Shown here: piece after piece, positions 7,917 to 17,728 of the stretch
Numbering within the stretch: the first letter of the stretch is position 1
Layout of the letters: the number at the start of each line of letters is the position of its first letter
From: CAMTWZ01 sp041749075
GTDB taxonomy: Bacteria > Bacteroidota > Rhodothermia > Balneolales > HLUCCA01
Reading direction: 5' to 3'
Assembly: GCA_041749075.1 (NCBI GenBank)
Contig: JBGTBY010000023.1
Coordinates: 1-64,000, forward strand
DNA: 64,000 bases
Translations under genes and position numbers: made by a program
The notes under the pieces: model-generated
Told to the model about the DNA's origin: nothing
What the model saw: only the letters and a program-made list of their open reading frames with translations
Database searches by the model: none

Positions 7917-10847
7917 ATGATGTACATCCTACTCAACAGATTGGAAGCGCTTCGATTCAGAGGACTACTGTCCGCCCTCATACTACTGGTAATAGCGGGT
8001 TCGCTTCACGCGCAAGGTTCCGCGCGTGTGATTGGAAAGGTGACAGAGAAGGGATCAAATGAGCCCTTGATCGGTGCGAACCTGATATTTGAGGGTACCT
8101 CGATAGGTGCGGTCACTGATTTGTCTGGTACGTACACGATCAACGGTGCGCCGACGGGTCCGAAGAGTTTAGTCGTCACTTATATCGGATACAAAACCAT
8201 CGAGTTGGAATTGAACTTGACGTCTGGTGAGGTTCGCACATTGAATGTGGAATTGGAATGGCAAGGTGTGGTTGGCCAGGATGTGATTGTGACCGCGCAA
8301 GCGCGTGGCCAGCTCAGTGCCATCAACCAGCAGCGTACATCGAACACCATTTCGAACATCGTATCGTCGGATCGGATTCAGGAAATTCCGGATGTGAATG
8401 CGGCAGAGTCGATAGGTCGTTTGCCAGGGATATCCATTCAACGATCAGGTGGGGAAGCCAATCGGATCGCCATTCGCGGGTTGTCTCCGAAATACAATAC
8501 CGTGACGGTGAACGGGGTCCGGGTTCCTTCCACGGGTGATAACGACCGAAGCGTCGATTTGTCGTTGATATCCTCGAATATGTTGGACGGGATTGAGGTC
8601 ACCAAGGCGTTGACACCAGACAAAGATGCCGATGCCTTGGGGGGAAGTGTGGATCTTCGATTGCGCAACGCCCCCGACCGCTTTTTGGTGGATATGCAAC
8701 TGCAAGGCGGGTATACGGCGCTCCAAAACACGTACGGAAATTACAAGTTCGTGGGAACGCTAAGCAACCGGTTCCTGAGAGGCAAGAAACTCGGAGCCAT
8801 AGTCACATTGAATGCCAACAGCTACAACCGTTCAGCCGATCAGTTTTCCGGGGGCTATGAGCTGTTCGCCAATCCTCAGAAAAACAACCTTCTTGAGCCG
8901 ACGGTCACAAGTCTGAACCTCCAGGAGAACTCCGTCCGTCGCAGTCGGATAGGAGGAAGTCTGCTGATCGACTATCAGATACCGAAGGGCCGCATCACAG
9001 GTAACGCGTTCCACAACGAACTTGTGAACGATTGGACACAACGACGCAACGGATTGGAGCTCAGCAATAGCCGCCATATGTATGCGTATTCGGACAACTA
9101 CAATACGACGTCCATTACGACATTCGGCCTTGGAATGGAGCAAGATTTCAGTTGGCTCAAATATGAACTGGGTGTGTCGAATGTGTCTTCAATCAACGAC
9201 TCACCGGAAAACTTCTCTTGGGATTTCATGGAGGAAAGCGCGTCACCTTCCCCGACTGCGATGAGATTCATTTCCCCGGATTCGGTGGTTACTCGGTTTT
9301 ATAACAATATCGATAACACCTATTTCAATAATATGTCGATCAACTCGACAATAGCGAAAGAGGCTGAAATCACCTTCCAAGGGAATGTAAAGGTACCGTT
9401 CCGATTGGGCTTCCTGAACGGATATGTGAAAGCAGGTGGAAAATTGTATGAGAAAAACCGCTCGTATGATCGTGAACAGATTGGTATCGGGCTGTATTAC
9501 GGCGGCAGCATGGCGCTTCGCAACATCATCGCCGAAGCGTTGCCTGAATTGGGTTTGACGACCAACATGAACCGATTTGGTTTGACCTATTTTCAAGATG
9601 ATTATGCTCGTGCCAACTTCCTGAACGGGCAGTATCCGCTCGGTTACACATTGGATGCCGGTAAGCTTCGGCAGGTGACGGAGGTCTCGAGACCGTATAT
9701 GAACTACTCGGGTCAAAATTCACTAGGCAATGATTATACCGGATTCGAGAGGATAACCGCTGGTTTTGTCATGACCGAGATCAATCTTGGAAAGTATCTC
9801 ACGTTCATGCCGGGGTTCCGATATGAAGAGGAACATACCCGCTACAGTGCCAAGTTTGTGATGGGTTCGGAAGATCGTCCGGTAGGGAATACAGTGAACT
9901 ACAGAGATACGACCACCACACGTCGCAATTCGTTCATCCTACCGATGGTGCATCTGCAGATCAAACCAACCCAATGGCTGAATCTTAGGTTGGCGTACAC
10001 AGAGAGCATCACTCGTCCGGATTACCGCCAATTCGCGCCGATCACCTATGTGTCGCAATTCAGAGATTGGGCGACAGCACCGAACACCACATTGAAGACG
10101 GCAAACGCGCGCAACTATGATGCGTCGCTTTCTATCTACGAAAATCATATCGGTTTCTTCTCTATATCCGCCTTTTACAAAGAAATGGACAATATGATAT
10201 GGGGAGTCAGTTTTCCTCTGCTTCCAAATCAGACCATTCTTCCGGATATCCTGATTCCAGGACTGACGGGCGTGCCGCGCATCAACACATCGTTGAACAA
10301 CAAATATTTGGCGACGGTGAAAGGAGTTGAGTTCGATTGGCAGACCAGCTTCTGGTATTTGCCATCTCTGCTGAAGGGTCTGGTTTTGAATGTGAACTAC
10401 ACCATTTTGGAATCCGAAACGAAGTATCCGCAGTTTTACACCGTGTTGGAACCGATTACGCCACGTCCGGCTCGTCCGCCGTTCACCCGTACGGTCATTG
10501 TCGACACCTTCCGTGTAGGACGGATGTTCGATCAGCCGAGCAACATCGCCAACATGACGGTTGGCTATGATTTCAAGGGCTTTTCTGCTCGTCTGAGTTA
10601 TCTCTTTCAGGCGGATGTGCTTCGTGGCTTGGCATCGAACCCTGAAGGCGACACCTTTACCTCCGATTATTATCGGTGGGATCTGGCATTGAAACAGCAA
10701 TTGCCAAGAAAATTCCAAGTCTATGCCAATTTCAACAATCTGAACAACCGTGCCGACCGGAATTTCCAGTCGTCGATAGGCGCCTACCCGACCTTCGTGG
10801 AATACTATGGATTCACGATGGACCTTGGCGTGAGATACACCTTTTAG
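7917..10847 (+). CDS. TonB-dependent receptor, probable mannooligosaccharide importer
   Basis: 976 residues. A signal peptide (cleavage near SLHAQ, residue 33) is followed by a carboxypeptidase-regulatory-like domain (VIGKVTEKGSNEPLIGANLI ... YIGYKTIELEL). Next comes a TonB plug (AESIGRLPGISIQRSGGEAN, IAIRGLSPKYNTVTVNGVRV, DALGGSVDLRLRN). A 22-strand-type barrel follows, ending YGFTMDLGVRYTF. Such receptors move ligands across the outer membrane using the proton motive force through TonB. It is the first gene of the plus-strand mannan operon, behind a sigma-70-like promoter, so beta-mannooligosaccharides are the likely cargo (inference). Unlike SusC, it is not followed by a SusD lipoprotein. 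The ATG has no Shine-Dalgarno match. Confidence 0.9.
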   Translation: MMYILLNRLEALRFRGLLSALILLVIAGSLHAQGSARVIGKVTEKGSNEPLIGANLIFEGTSIGAVTDLSGTYTINGAPTGPKSLVVTYIGYKTIELELNLTSGEVRTLNVELEWQGVVGQDVIVTAQARGQLSAINQQRTSNTISNIVSSDRIQEIPDVNAAESIGRLPGISIQRSGGEANRIAIRGLSPKYNTVTVNGVRVPSTGDNDRSVDLSLISSNMLDGIEVTKALTPDKDADALGGSVDLRLRNAPDRFLVDMQLQGGYTALQNTYGNYKFVGTLSNRFLRGKKLGAIVTLNANSYNRSADQFSGGYELFANPQKNNLLEPTVTSLNLQENSVRRSRIGGSLLIDYQIPKGRITGNAFHNELVNDWTQRRNGLELSNSRHMYAYSDNYNTTSITTFGLGMEQDFSWLKYELGVSNVSSINDSPENFSWDFMEESASPSPTAMRFISPDSVVTRFYNNIDNTYFNNMSINSTIAKEAEITFQGNVKVPFRLGFLNGYVKAGGKLYEKNRSYDREQIGIGLYYGGSMALRNIIAEALPELGLTTNMNRFGLTYFQDDYARANFLNGQYPLGYTLDAGKLRQVTEVSRPYMNYSGQNSLGNDYTGFERITAGFVMTEINLGKYLTFMPGFRYEEEHTRYSAKFVMGSEDRPVGNTVNYRDTTTTRRNSFILPMVHLQIKPTQWLNLRLAYTESITRPDYRQFAPITYVSQFRDWATAPNTTLKTANARNYDASLSIYENHIGFFSISAFYKEMDNMIWGVSFPLLPNQTILPDILIPGLTGVPRINTSLNNKYLATVKGVEFDWQTSFWYLPSLLKGLVLNVNYTILESETKYPQFYTVLEPITPRPARPPFTRTVIVDTFRVGRMFDQPSNIANMTVGYDFKGFSARLSYLFQADVLRGLASNPEGDTFTSDYYRWDLALKQQLPRKFQVYANFNNLNNRADRNFQSSIGAYPTFVEYYGFTMDLGVRYTF

Positions 10848-10880
10848 CTACCCTAACAACCACCAATGGAGTCAATAACC

Positions 10881-13391
10881 ATGAAGAAGACATACAAAGC
10901 AGTGCTACTGGCACTGGTAACCCTCGTGATGGCTTGGCCAGCCACCATGCAGGCACAAAGCGACACACTTGTCGTAGAATGGCTAATGAACGATAACCTC
11001 GTTCCGAACGCGCTGTATCAGGCCATCGTGTCGGATACCGTAGTAGGCGGAGGTCGCAAGAACTTGAACCGCGTGTACAAACTGCGTCAAGGCGGTTTCT
11101 ATTACGTCACGGAGCGCATCGAAAATGATGGCTGGCACTTGAACATCGTCGGTGAGCCAGGCGATCCGACCGATGCCTTCAAAAACCCACCGATGATCCA
11201 ATTGGAGCATCGCGAAGACGCTTCCCGCACAGACAAAATCTTTCTTGCTGGCGGAAATGTGACCCTTAAACATCTCATCATCAATGGAAAAACCACCAAT
11301 GGTGATTTGCCATATGAGATTGTTCGTTTCGACGCTCCAGATGCCAGAATCGTCATTGATAACGTGATTTGGGAATACGCTGGCTGGGGAATTTTCTCTG
11401 TCTATGGTCGCAATTCGGATTTGTTTGTCACCAACTCCACTTTCAGAAATCTGTTGTCTCATAACCAACCATGGGGTGGACGCGGTTTCTCCATCTGGGC
11501 GGATGCCGATACAGTTTTTGTCGAGAACAACAACTTCCTAAACCTTGGTGGATTCGGACTTCAGATCGAGGGTGGCGCAGCCAATTTCTTCTGGTTCAAC
11601 CACAACACCTCCGTGAACAACGGTCGCCAAGTGGTTCTGTATCCGTGGCATCTGAACTCGTACATCGCCAACAACCTAATCATGAACGGTCAGTGGCATG
11701 GAGAAGACAAAACCAACTTTGATGCGGTTCGCACCAACACACCGGATCTGCAATACACCGGTATGTTCAACATCGAGCCTGTTCCGTCGAGATATGGATT
11801 GGATTTGGCGCGCAAAATCGTCTTCACGAACAATGCCTCATTCCGTGAGCAAATCTTCGAAGATTTTTATGCAGCTCGGAATGCGGCAGATGCGGCGTTT
11901 CAGTTCGAAACCGGATCCCCGATTCGTCCACAGCCCGTTTTCAATCAGCGTACAACCAATTTCATCGCCGAGTTTGACGGAATGGTCAACGAAAATCTGA
12001 TTGAAGGTCAGAACCCAGGTTTCACTGTGATTCCGAACAACCAACAGCAGATGATCGATTTCATCACCGCGGTTCGCCGTGGCGCCTCCCCGTTCCCGTT
12101 GTGGTATTGGGATCCAGGTCGTGATGCCGACAACCGCTCCATCCAATGGCCGCTTCCGGAAAACCTAACCTACTCGAATGCAACCCTCCGTACCGCAGCC
12201 ATGGGTGGATTTCCGTTGGGCAACTTGAACAATTACCCAGCTCAGAAAGCCGCATGGATGAGCCAACGCGAAGCGATTGCCGCACAGATCATTGCCAAAG
12301 GCGGCGGTGAAGTGATCACGACCTTGGTCGGATCGGCTGAAGCGGAAAAAGGTACATATGCCGGAAATGCCGCTGAGGTTGTCATGCCGAATTTGTTCGC
12401 ATATCGTGTTGCAGGATCAGGTGTACCAGCGTGGACGTTCAACATGGCGGAAGCCGGTACCTACGATATCGTGGTTAAACATCGCACATGGTACACGGAT
12501 GCCAATCCAAATCGTCAAACAAACCTGGTTGTGAATGGTGGAGCCTCCGTTCCATTCACCTTGGGGATGAATATCACAGCTGATCTTCCATGGGCTGAAC
12601 CTGTCATTGAAGACATCGCGCTGAATGCGGGTGAAAACACGATCCGATTGAACCGTAGCTGGGGCTACATGGAGTACCAAACGGTCACTATCAAGAACCA
12701 AGCGGGTGATGTGGTCACCACCTTGTATGCATCACGTGTGAACAGTTTGGATGGTGGCGATCTGGTTTGCCCAACAACCGGTATTGGCCCATGCGCCAGC
12801 AATGATGCCTACTTGAACGTAACGGGTGGCGGTGCGACCGTATCCATCGACGCACCACGTCCTGGTAACTACATTGCCAAGCTCAACTACCTCTTGACAG
12901 AGGGCGACGCTTCGGCTGATGTCTATGTGAATGGTGTGTTGAACTCGAACGTCTCCTTTACTGGCGACGCAGGCACATTCCGCGAAGTGTTCGTCACAGG
13001 TTTGAATTTGGCTGCCGGCGCAAATACCTTTGAAGTGCGCAACGTGGTCGGAACCGTTGGTGTGGACCGCTTCGACCTGTTTGAAGTGACCACATCCACA
13101 TCCATTGGCAACCGCAATGAATTGCCTGACGGTTATGCGCTGTCGCAAAACTACCCGAATCCGTTCAACCCATCCACCTCGATCAACTTCACATTGCCTG
13201 TGAACGCGGATGTGCGCCTTGTGGTGTACAACGTTCTGGGTCAGCGTGTGGCTGTCTTGGCTGATGGGGTCTATTCCGCCGGTGTGCATACCGTCCGCTT
13301 CGACGCGGCCGCTCTGTCGTCTGGCACCTATCTGTTCCGCTTGGAAACCGGCAACCATGCCGCAACCCGGAAAATGACTCTCCTCAAATAG
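10881..13391 (+). CDS. secreted parallel beta-helix protein with CBM-like domains and C-terminal sorting tail
   Basis: 836 residues from ATG 10881, chosen because GGAG at 10868-10871 lies upstream and the signal peptide MKKTYKAVLLALVTLV...MQAQ then starts correctly. Residues of about 50-330 show repeated right-handed beta-helix coils rich in N-N-x-F and V-x-N motifs (DLFVTNSTFRNLL, VFVENNNFLNLG, SYIANNLIMNG). Two beta-sandwich modules resembling CBM6/35-type glycan-binding domains follow (about 480-745). The end is a sorting domain (YALSQNYPNPFNPSTSINF to the end TRKMTLLK). It occupies the SusD position behind the TonB receptor, so a surface mannan-binding or mannan-modifying role is likely. 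The helix part has no lyase motif I can recognise. Not a known family by eye. Confidence 0.75.
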   Translation: MKKTYKAVLLALVTLVMAWPATMQAQSDTLVVEWLMNDNLVPNALYQAIVSDTVVGGGRKNLNRVYKLRQGGFYYVTERIENDGWHLNIVGEPGDPTDAFKNPPMIQLEHREDASRTDKIFLAGGNVTLKHLIINGKTTNGDLPYEIVRFDAPDARIVIDNVIWEYAGWGIFSVYGRNSDLFVTNSTFRNLLSHNQPWGGRGFSIWADADTVFVENNNFLNLGGFGLQIEGGAANFFWFNHNTSVNNGRQVVLYPWHLNSYIANNLIMNGQWHGEDKTNFDAVRTNTPDLQYTGMFNIEPVPSRYGLDLARKIVFTNNASFREQIFEDFYAARNAADAAFQFETGSPIRPQPVFNQRTTNFIAEFDGMVNENLIEGQNPGFTVIPNNQQQMIDFITAVRRGASPFPLWYWDPGRDADNRSIQWPLPENLTYSNATLRTAAMGGFPLGNLNNYPAQKAAWMSQREAIAAQIIAKGGGEVITTLVGSAEAEKGTYAGNAAEVVMPNLFAYRVAGSGVPAWTFNMAEAGTYDIVVKHRTWYTDANPNRQTNLVVNGGASVPFTLGMNITADLPWAEPVIEDIALNAGENTIRLNRSWGYMEYQTVTIKNQAGDVVTTLYASRVNSLDGGDLVCPTTGIGPCASNDAYLNVTGGGATVSIDAPRPGNYIAKLNYLLTEGDASADVYVNGVLNSNVSFTGDAGTFREVFVTGLNLAAGANTFEVRNVVGTVGVDRFDLFEVTTSTSIGNRNELPDGYALSQNYPNPFNPSTSINFTLPVNADVRLVVYNVLGQRVAVLADGVYSAGVHTVRFDAAALSSGTYLFRLETGNHAATRKMTLLK

Positions 13392-13415
13392 GGAGTTGAC
13401 GTTAGGTACGTCCAC

Positions 13416-13453
13416 GCGGGGAGGGGATGATCTCACCCCTTCCCGCTTTTTTT
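13416..13453 (+). terminator. rho-independent terminator
   Basis: An 11-bp stem (GCGGGGAGGGG at 13416-13426 against CCCCTTCCCGC at 13436-13446, one G-T pair) is followed by seven T residues. It lies between the beta-helix gene and the symporter gene, so it probably attenuates transcription: surface-protein genes upstream, enzyme genes downstream. Confidence 0.9.
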
Positions 13454-13478
13454 ATCATCGAATTTCCTATTAGTCAGT

Positions 13479-15323
13479 ATGAAGCTGCAACTGATCGACA
13501 TCCTGATCATCGTCCTCTACCTCGTCTCAATCACCGGGATCGGGTTGTACCTCAAACGGAGGGCACATAGCAGCAAAACCGCCTATATGCTTGGCGGAAA
13601 CAAAATGCCTTGGTACATGCTCGGCCTGTCGAACGCATCCGGCATGTTTGATATTTCAGGTACGATGTGGTTGGTCACATTGGCCTTCGTGTATGGTCTA
13701 AAAAGCATCTGGATTCCTTGGTTATGGCCTGTCTTCAACCAGATCTTCCTGATGGTGTTCTTATCGGCTTGGCTCCGTAAATCGAATGCCTCCACTGGAG
13801 CCGAATGGATCCAAACCCGCTTCGGTACCGACCGCGGTAGCCGAAATTCCCACACTGTGACGGTCGTTTTCGCCCTGATCCTGTGCCTCGGGTTCCTCGC
13901 CTATGGCTTCATCGGTCTGGGCAAATTCATGCAGATTTTCATTCCATGGGATGTGGTGTCTGCCTTCGTTCCGTTCCATGTCTCGGAAACCTATGTTCCG
14001 CATGTGTATGGCATCATCTTCACTCTTTTCGCAGTCTTTTATTCCATCCTCGGAGGGATGTCCAGTATCGTCTGGGCGGATGTGATCCAATATGTGATCA
14101 TGACCATCTCCGCATTGGTCATCGCCTTCATCGCCATGATGGCTCTTTCCACTCAACCCCTTGTGGTTCCGGATGGATGGATGAGCCCGACATTCAGTTG
14201 GACGCTCGACATGGACTGGTCGAACATCATCCCCGAAGTGAACGACAAAATCTCGAGCGACGGGTATGAGCTCTTTATGATTTTCTTCACCATGATGCTC
14301 ATCAAAGGATTGTTGGTGAGCATGGCCGGACCTGCGCCCAACTACGACATGCAGAAAATCCTGTCGACAAAAAGTCCTTCTGAAGCCGCAAAAATGAGCG
14401 GGTTCGTATCGGTCGTGCTGATGCCGGTGCGCTACCTGATGATCGCCGGCTTCGCAGTTCTGGGCTTGCTGTATTACGATCAATTGAACTTGTTCGTCGC
14501 CGGACGGATCGATTTCGAACAAATTCTCCCATCCGCCATCAATGAATTCGTTCCGGTCGGGTTCCTCGGTCTGATGCTCGCCGGTCTGCTTGCCGCCTTC
14601 ATCTCCACGTTCGCAGGCACGCTGAACGCGGCCCAAGCCTATATGGTGAACGACATCTACCTCAAGCATGTGAAACCAGAAGCGACCAATAAGCAGATCA
14701 GCTTCATGAACTACGCCACCGGAATCGTGGTCGTGATCACCAGCATCATTTTCGGAATCTTCGCGATGGATGTGAACAGCATTCTGCAATGGATCGTCTC
14801 GGCGCTGTACGGTAGCTATGTGGTGTCGAACATTCTCAAATGGTATTGGTGGCGCCTGAACGGATCCGGATTTTTTGGGGGGATGGTGGGAGGGATGGTT
14901 CCCGCCCTCATACTACCGTCCTTTTTCGTCGGAACCCTCGATCTGTACTACTTCCCGCTCATTCTCGTCCTGTCGTTGATCGGTGCGTTGATCGGCACCT
15001 ACATGTCGCCACCTACCGATCCGGCCACTCTCACCTCGTTCTACAAGAATGTTCGTCCATGGGGCTTTTGGAAGCCGGTTCATGACATGGTTCTGGCCGA
15101 AGATCCGAATTTCAAACGCAATTCCGGATTCGGTCGCGATATGAAGAATGTGTTACTGGGTGTGGTGGTTCAAACCGCTCTTGTCGCCCTTCCGATTTAT
15201 ATCGTCTTGATGCATCCGACCGGTATCACGGTTTCTCTCGCAGTCGTGATTGTGTTCGGATGGATGCTCAAACGCAGTTGGTGGGACCGCCTCCACGAAC
15301 TCGATCACCCTCAAACTGCATAA
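13479..15323 (+). CDS. sodium:solute symporter (SSS family), probable mannooligosaccharide/mannose transporter
   Basis: 614 residues with about 14 hydrophobic membrane segments. It starts with LIDILIIVLYLVSITGIGLY and the family phrase AYMLGGNKMPWYMLGLSNASGMFD, followed by STGAEWIQTRFG. These features mark the sodium:solute symporter family, which couples uptake across the inner membrane to the sodium gradient. It begins 25 bases after the terminator and is followed within four bases by the GH130 phosphorylase gene and then the epimerase. It should therefore bring mannobiose or longer manno-oligosaccharides into the cytoplasm (inference from context). Related SSS proteins accompany mannan and other glycan loci in this group. 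The sequence is intact. Confidence 0.9.
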   Translation: MKLQLIDILIIVLYLVSITGIGLYLKRRAHSSKTAYMLGGNKMPWYMLGLSNASGMFDISGTMWLVTLAFVYGLKSIWIPWLWPVFNQIFLMVFLSAWLRKSNASTGAEWIQTRFGTDRGSRNSHTVTVVFALILCLGFLAYGFIGLGKFMQIFIPWDVVSAFVPFHVSETYVPHVYGIIFTLFAVFYSILGGMSSIVWADVIQYVIMTISALVIAFIAMMALSTQPLVVPDGWMSPTFSWTLDMDWSNIIPEVNDKISSDGYELFMIFFTMMLIKGLLVSMAGPAPNYDMQKILSTKSPSEAAKMSGFVSVVLMPVRYLMIAGFAVLGLLYYDQLNLFVAGRIDFEQILPSAINEFVPVGFLGLMLAGLLAAFISTFAGTLNAAQAYMVNDIYLKHVKPEATNKQISFMNYATGIVVVITSIIFGIFAMDVNSILQWIVSALYGSYVVSNILKWYWWRLNGSGFFGGMVGGMVPALILPSFFVGTLDLYYFPLILVLSLIGALIGTYMSPPTDPATLTSFYKNVRPWGFWKPVHDMVLAEDPNFKRNSGFGRDMKNVLLGVVVQTALVALPIYIVLMHPTGITVSLAVVIVFGWMLKRSWWDRLHELDHPQTA

Positions 15324-15326
15324 ACT

Positions 15327-16508
15327 ATGTCCACGTTTTCTGAGAGATTGGCCTTGCTTGAATCCCGTCACCAGGCGATCGTTACCCGCAAGAATGAACC
15401 CGTAGCCGATCACAACGGGATCTATCAACGATATCGTGATCCGGTGCTCACCGCCGCCCATGTGCCGATCTACTGGCGCTATGACTTGGATCCGAGCACG
15501 AATCCGTTCTTGCAGGAGCGACTCGGCATCAACGCCGTTTTCAATCCCGGCGCCATGAAATGGAATGGGAAGTACCTATTGATGACCCGAACCGAAGGCC
15601 TGGATCGCAAAAGCTTTTTCGCAATCGCGGAAAGCCCGAACGGCATCGACAACTTCACGTTCTGGGAGGTTCCAGTTCAGCTTCCTGAAACGGATGTGCC
15701 TGACACCAACGTCTACGACATGCGCTTGACGAAGCATGAGGACGGATGGATCTACGGCGTGTTCTGCACCGAGCGCAAAGATCCGAATGCGCCGAAAGGG
15801 GATCTGTCGAGCGCGGTGGCTCAGGCTGGCATTGTTCGCACGAAAGATCTGCTCAGCTGGGAACGTCTTCCAGATCTGAAAACCCCATCCGCCCAACAGC
15901 GGAATGTGGTGTTGCATCCTGAGTTCGTGAATGGGAAATATGCGTTTTACACACGTCCGCAAGACGGATTCATCGATACGGGATCTGGTGGCGGAATCGG
16001 ATGGGGATTGTGCGATGACATCACCAAGGCGGTGATCCCATCCGAGACGATTATCGATACCCGCGCTTATCACACCATCAAGGAAGTGAAAAACGGGCAA
16101 GGCCCACATCCGATCAAAACGTCGGAGGGCTGGTTGCATTTGGCCCACGGTGTGAGAAATACCGCGGCCGGACTTCGATATGTCATTTACATGTTCATGA
16201 CGTCGTTGGAGGATCCATCCAAACTGATTTATTCGCCTGGCGGACATCTGATCGCGCCAGATGGCGACGAGCGGGTAGGGGATGTGTCGAATGTGACCTT
16301 CACGAACGGATGGATCAAAGACGATGATGGCACCGTGTTCATGTACTACGCCTCGTCAGATACACGCTGCCATGTGGCTGTCTCGAGCGTGGATAAACTC
16401 GTCGATTATTGCAAACACACACCGGCAGACGCACTGCGTTCGGCTGGGTCGGTAGCCCAGAGAACAGAATTGATACGCCGGAATCTACAACGGCTTAAGA
16501 ATGGATAA
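15327..16508 (+). CDS. GH130 4-O-beta-D-mannosyl-D-glucose phosphorylase
   Basis: 393 residues, close to the size of characterised GH130 subfamily 1 enzymes (about 390). They phosphorolyse beta-1,4-mannosyl-glucose to alpha-mannose 1-phosphate and glucose. Asp131 in NVYDMRLTKHEDGW falls at the position of the proton-donor aspartate of the Bacteroides fragilis enzyme. Other family features are the five-blade propeller phrases NPGAMKWNGKYLLMTRTEG, RNVVLHPEFVNGKYAFYTRP, and HGVRNTAAGLRYVIYMFMTS. It has no signal peptide, so it is cytoplasmic. Its stop overlaps the epimerase gene by eight bases, and the two enzymes form the known mannobiose pathway. The product mannose 1-phosphate fits the mutase at 5832-7565. 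Confidence 0.93.
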   Translation: MSTFSERLALLESRHQAIVTRKNEPVADHNGIYQRYRDPVLTAAHVPIYWRYDLDPSTNPFLQERLGINAVFNPGAMKWNGKYLLMTRTEGLDRKSFFAIAESPNGIDNFTFWEVPVQLPETDVPDTNVYDMRLTKHEDGWIYGVFCTERKDPNAPKGDLSSAVAQAGIVRTKDLLSWERLPDLKTPSAQQRNVVLHPEFVNGKYAFYTRPQDGFIDTGSGGGIGWGLCDDITKAVIPSETIIDTRAYHTIKEVKNGQGPHPIKTSEGWLHLAHGVRNTAAGLRYVIYMFMTSLEDPSKLIYSPGGHLIAPDGDERVGDVSNVTFTNGWIKDDDGTVFMYYASSDTRCHVAVSSVDKLVDYCKHTPADALRSAGSVAQRTELIRRNLQRLKNG

Positions 16509-17715
16509 AGGGATGAACACCGAATCACTCCAACATGAGTTGGAACAGCGGATTTTGCCTTATTGGTCGACCAAGACCCTCGACGAAACCCATGGGGGGT
16601 TCATCGGTCGGATTGATGGTGAAAACCGTGTGATACCGAATGCGCACAAGTCAGCGATCCTGAATGCGCGCATCTTATGGACCTATTCGGCCGCGTATCG
16701 CGTGCTGAACCGTCCCGATCTCAAAGAGTTGGCTGAACGCGCAAAAGCGTACCTCGTCGAACGGTTCTGGGACAATCAACATGGGGGATTGTTTTGGATG
16801 TTGGACTATCGCGGGGATGTGTTCTCTTCCAAAAAACATGCTTACGCCCAAGCATTCGGCATTTATGGGTTCAGTGAGCACGCCCGGGCCACCGGCGATG
16901 AGGACTCGCTGTCCAAAGCCATCGAATTGTTTCATTTATTGGAAACCCATAGCTATTCCGACAAAACTCGCGGGTACTACGAAGCATTTGATCGGCAATG
17001 GCAACCTTTGGATGATGTGCGCCTTGGCAGCAGCGATGCCTACGAGAAACGCAGCACGAACACCCATCTGCATATTTTGGAAGCGTACACGAACTTATAT
17101 CGTGTATGGCCCGATGAATTGCTTCGTGTACGCCTGACCCACCTGCTCGACCTGTTTCTCGGGCCGATCTATGATGCCGAAAACCATCATTTCATTGCCT
17201 TTTTCGGGGAAGACTGGTCTCCGAAATCAAGCATCTATTCCTATGGTCACGACATCGAAACCTCGTGGCTGATTCAAGATGCCGCCGAGGTGCTGGCCGA
17301 TCCCGAGCGGATCGTACGCACCCGCGAAGTGGTCATGAATGTCGCTTCGTTCGTGCTCCGTGAAGGCCTCGACACCCAATACGGTGGCTTGTTCAATTTC
17401 GGGAAAGACGGACAAGTGTATGATTCCGACAAGCACTGGTGGGCGCAAGCCGAAGCCATGATCGGATTTTTGAACATGTATCAGATTTCGGGTGACGAAT
17501 CGTATCTCACCGCCGCGAACGACATATGGACGTTCACCCAAGAACACATCATCGATCATGAATTCGGCGAATGGTTTTTCAGAGTCACACGAAATGGGCA
17601 ACCCTACGCCCATGAAGACAAGATCGGTCCGTGGAAGTGCCCCTATCACACGGTCCGTGCCTGCCTGGAAGTAATCCAACGATCGCAATTGGTCGGCGAA
17701 CAGCTCACGAAATAG
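16501..17715 (+). CDS. cellobiose 2-epimerase (AGE superfamily)
   Basis: 404 residues of the N-acylglucosamine 2-epimerase superfamily, folded as an (alpha/alpha)6 barrel. The cellobiose 2-epimerase pattern is visible: ILPYWSTKTLDETHGGFIGR at the start, the histidines in STNTHLHILEAYTNLY and YSYGHDIETSW, DKHWWAQAEAM, and the closing WKCPYHTVRACLEV. The enzyme converts the reducing-end mannose of mannobiose to glucose, giving the substrate of the upstream GH130 phosphorylase. No signal peptide, so it is cytoplasmic. ATG 16501 overlaps the GH130 stop; ATG 16513 is an alternative start. An N-acylglucosamine epimerase role is unlikely in this context. Confidence 0.92.
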   Translation: MDKGMNTESLQHELEQRILPYWSTKTLDETHGGFIGRIDGENRVIPNAHKSAILNARILWTYSAAYRVLNRPDLKELAERAKAYLVERFWDNQHGGLFWMLDYRGDVFSSKKHAYAQAFGIYGFSEHARATGDEDSLSKAIELFHLLETHSYSDKTRGYYEAFDRQWQPLDDVRLGSSDAYEKRSTNTHLHILEAYTNLYRVWPDELLRVRLTHLLDLFLGPIYDAENHHFIAFFGEDWSPKSSIYSYGHDIETSWLIQDAAEVLADPERIVRTREVVMNVASFVLREGLDTQYGGLFNFGKDGQVYDSDKHWWAQAEAMIGFLNMYQISGDESYLTAANDIWTFTQEHIIDHEFGEWFFRVTRNGQPYAHEDKIGPWKCPYHTVRACLEVIQRSQLVGEQLTK

Positions 17716-17728
17716 CCCTACTACGCAT

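Noticed and set aside
7565..8062. Open frame through the AT-rich intergenic region
   Set aside because: It crosses the low-complexity array and runs out of frame into the TonB receptor gene. There is no ribosome site or domain. A gene remnant cannot be excluded.
9939..10718. A 259-codon open frame on the minus strand
   Set aside because: It is antisense to the TonB receptor barrel; composition and lack of motifs show it is a shadow.
10848..13478. SusD-like lipoprotein next to the TonB receptor
   Set aside because: The gene product has no lipobox and no TPR-type SusD fold; it is a beta-helix protein with a sorting tail.
13761..14789. A 342-codon open frame on the minus strand
   Set aside because: It lies entirely inside the symporter gene, has a histidine/aspartate-rich composition unlike normal proteins, and the plus-strand gene is clearly real. 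It is an antisense shadow.
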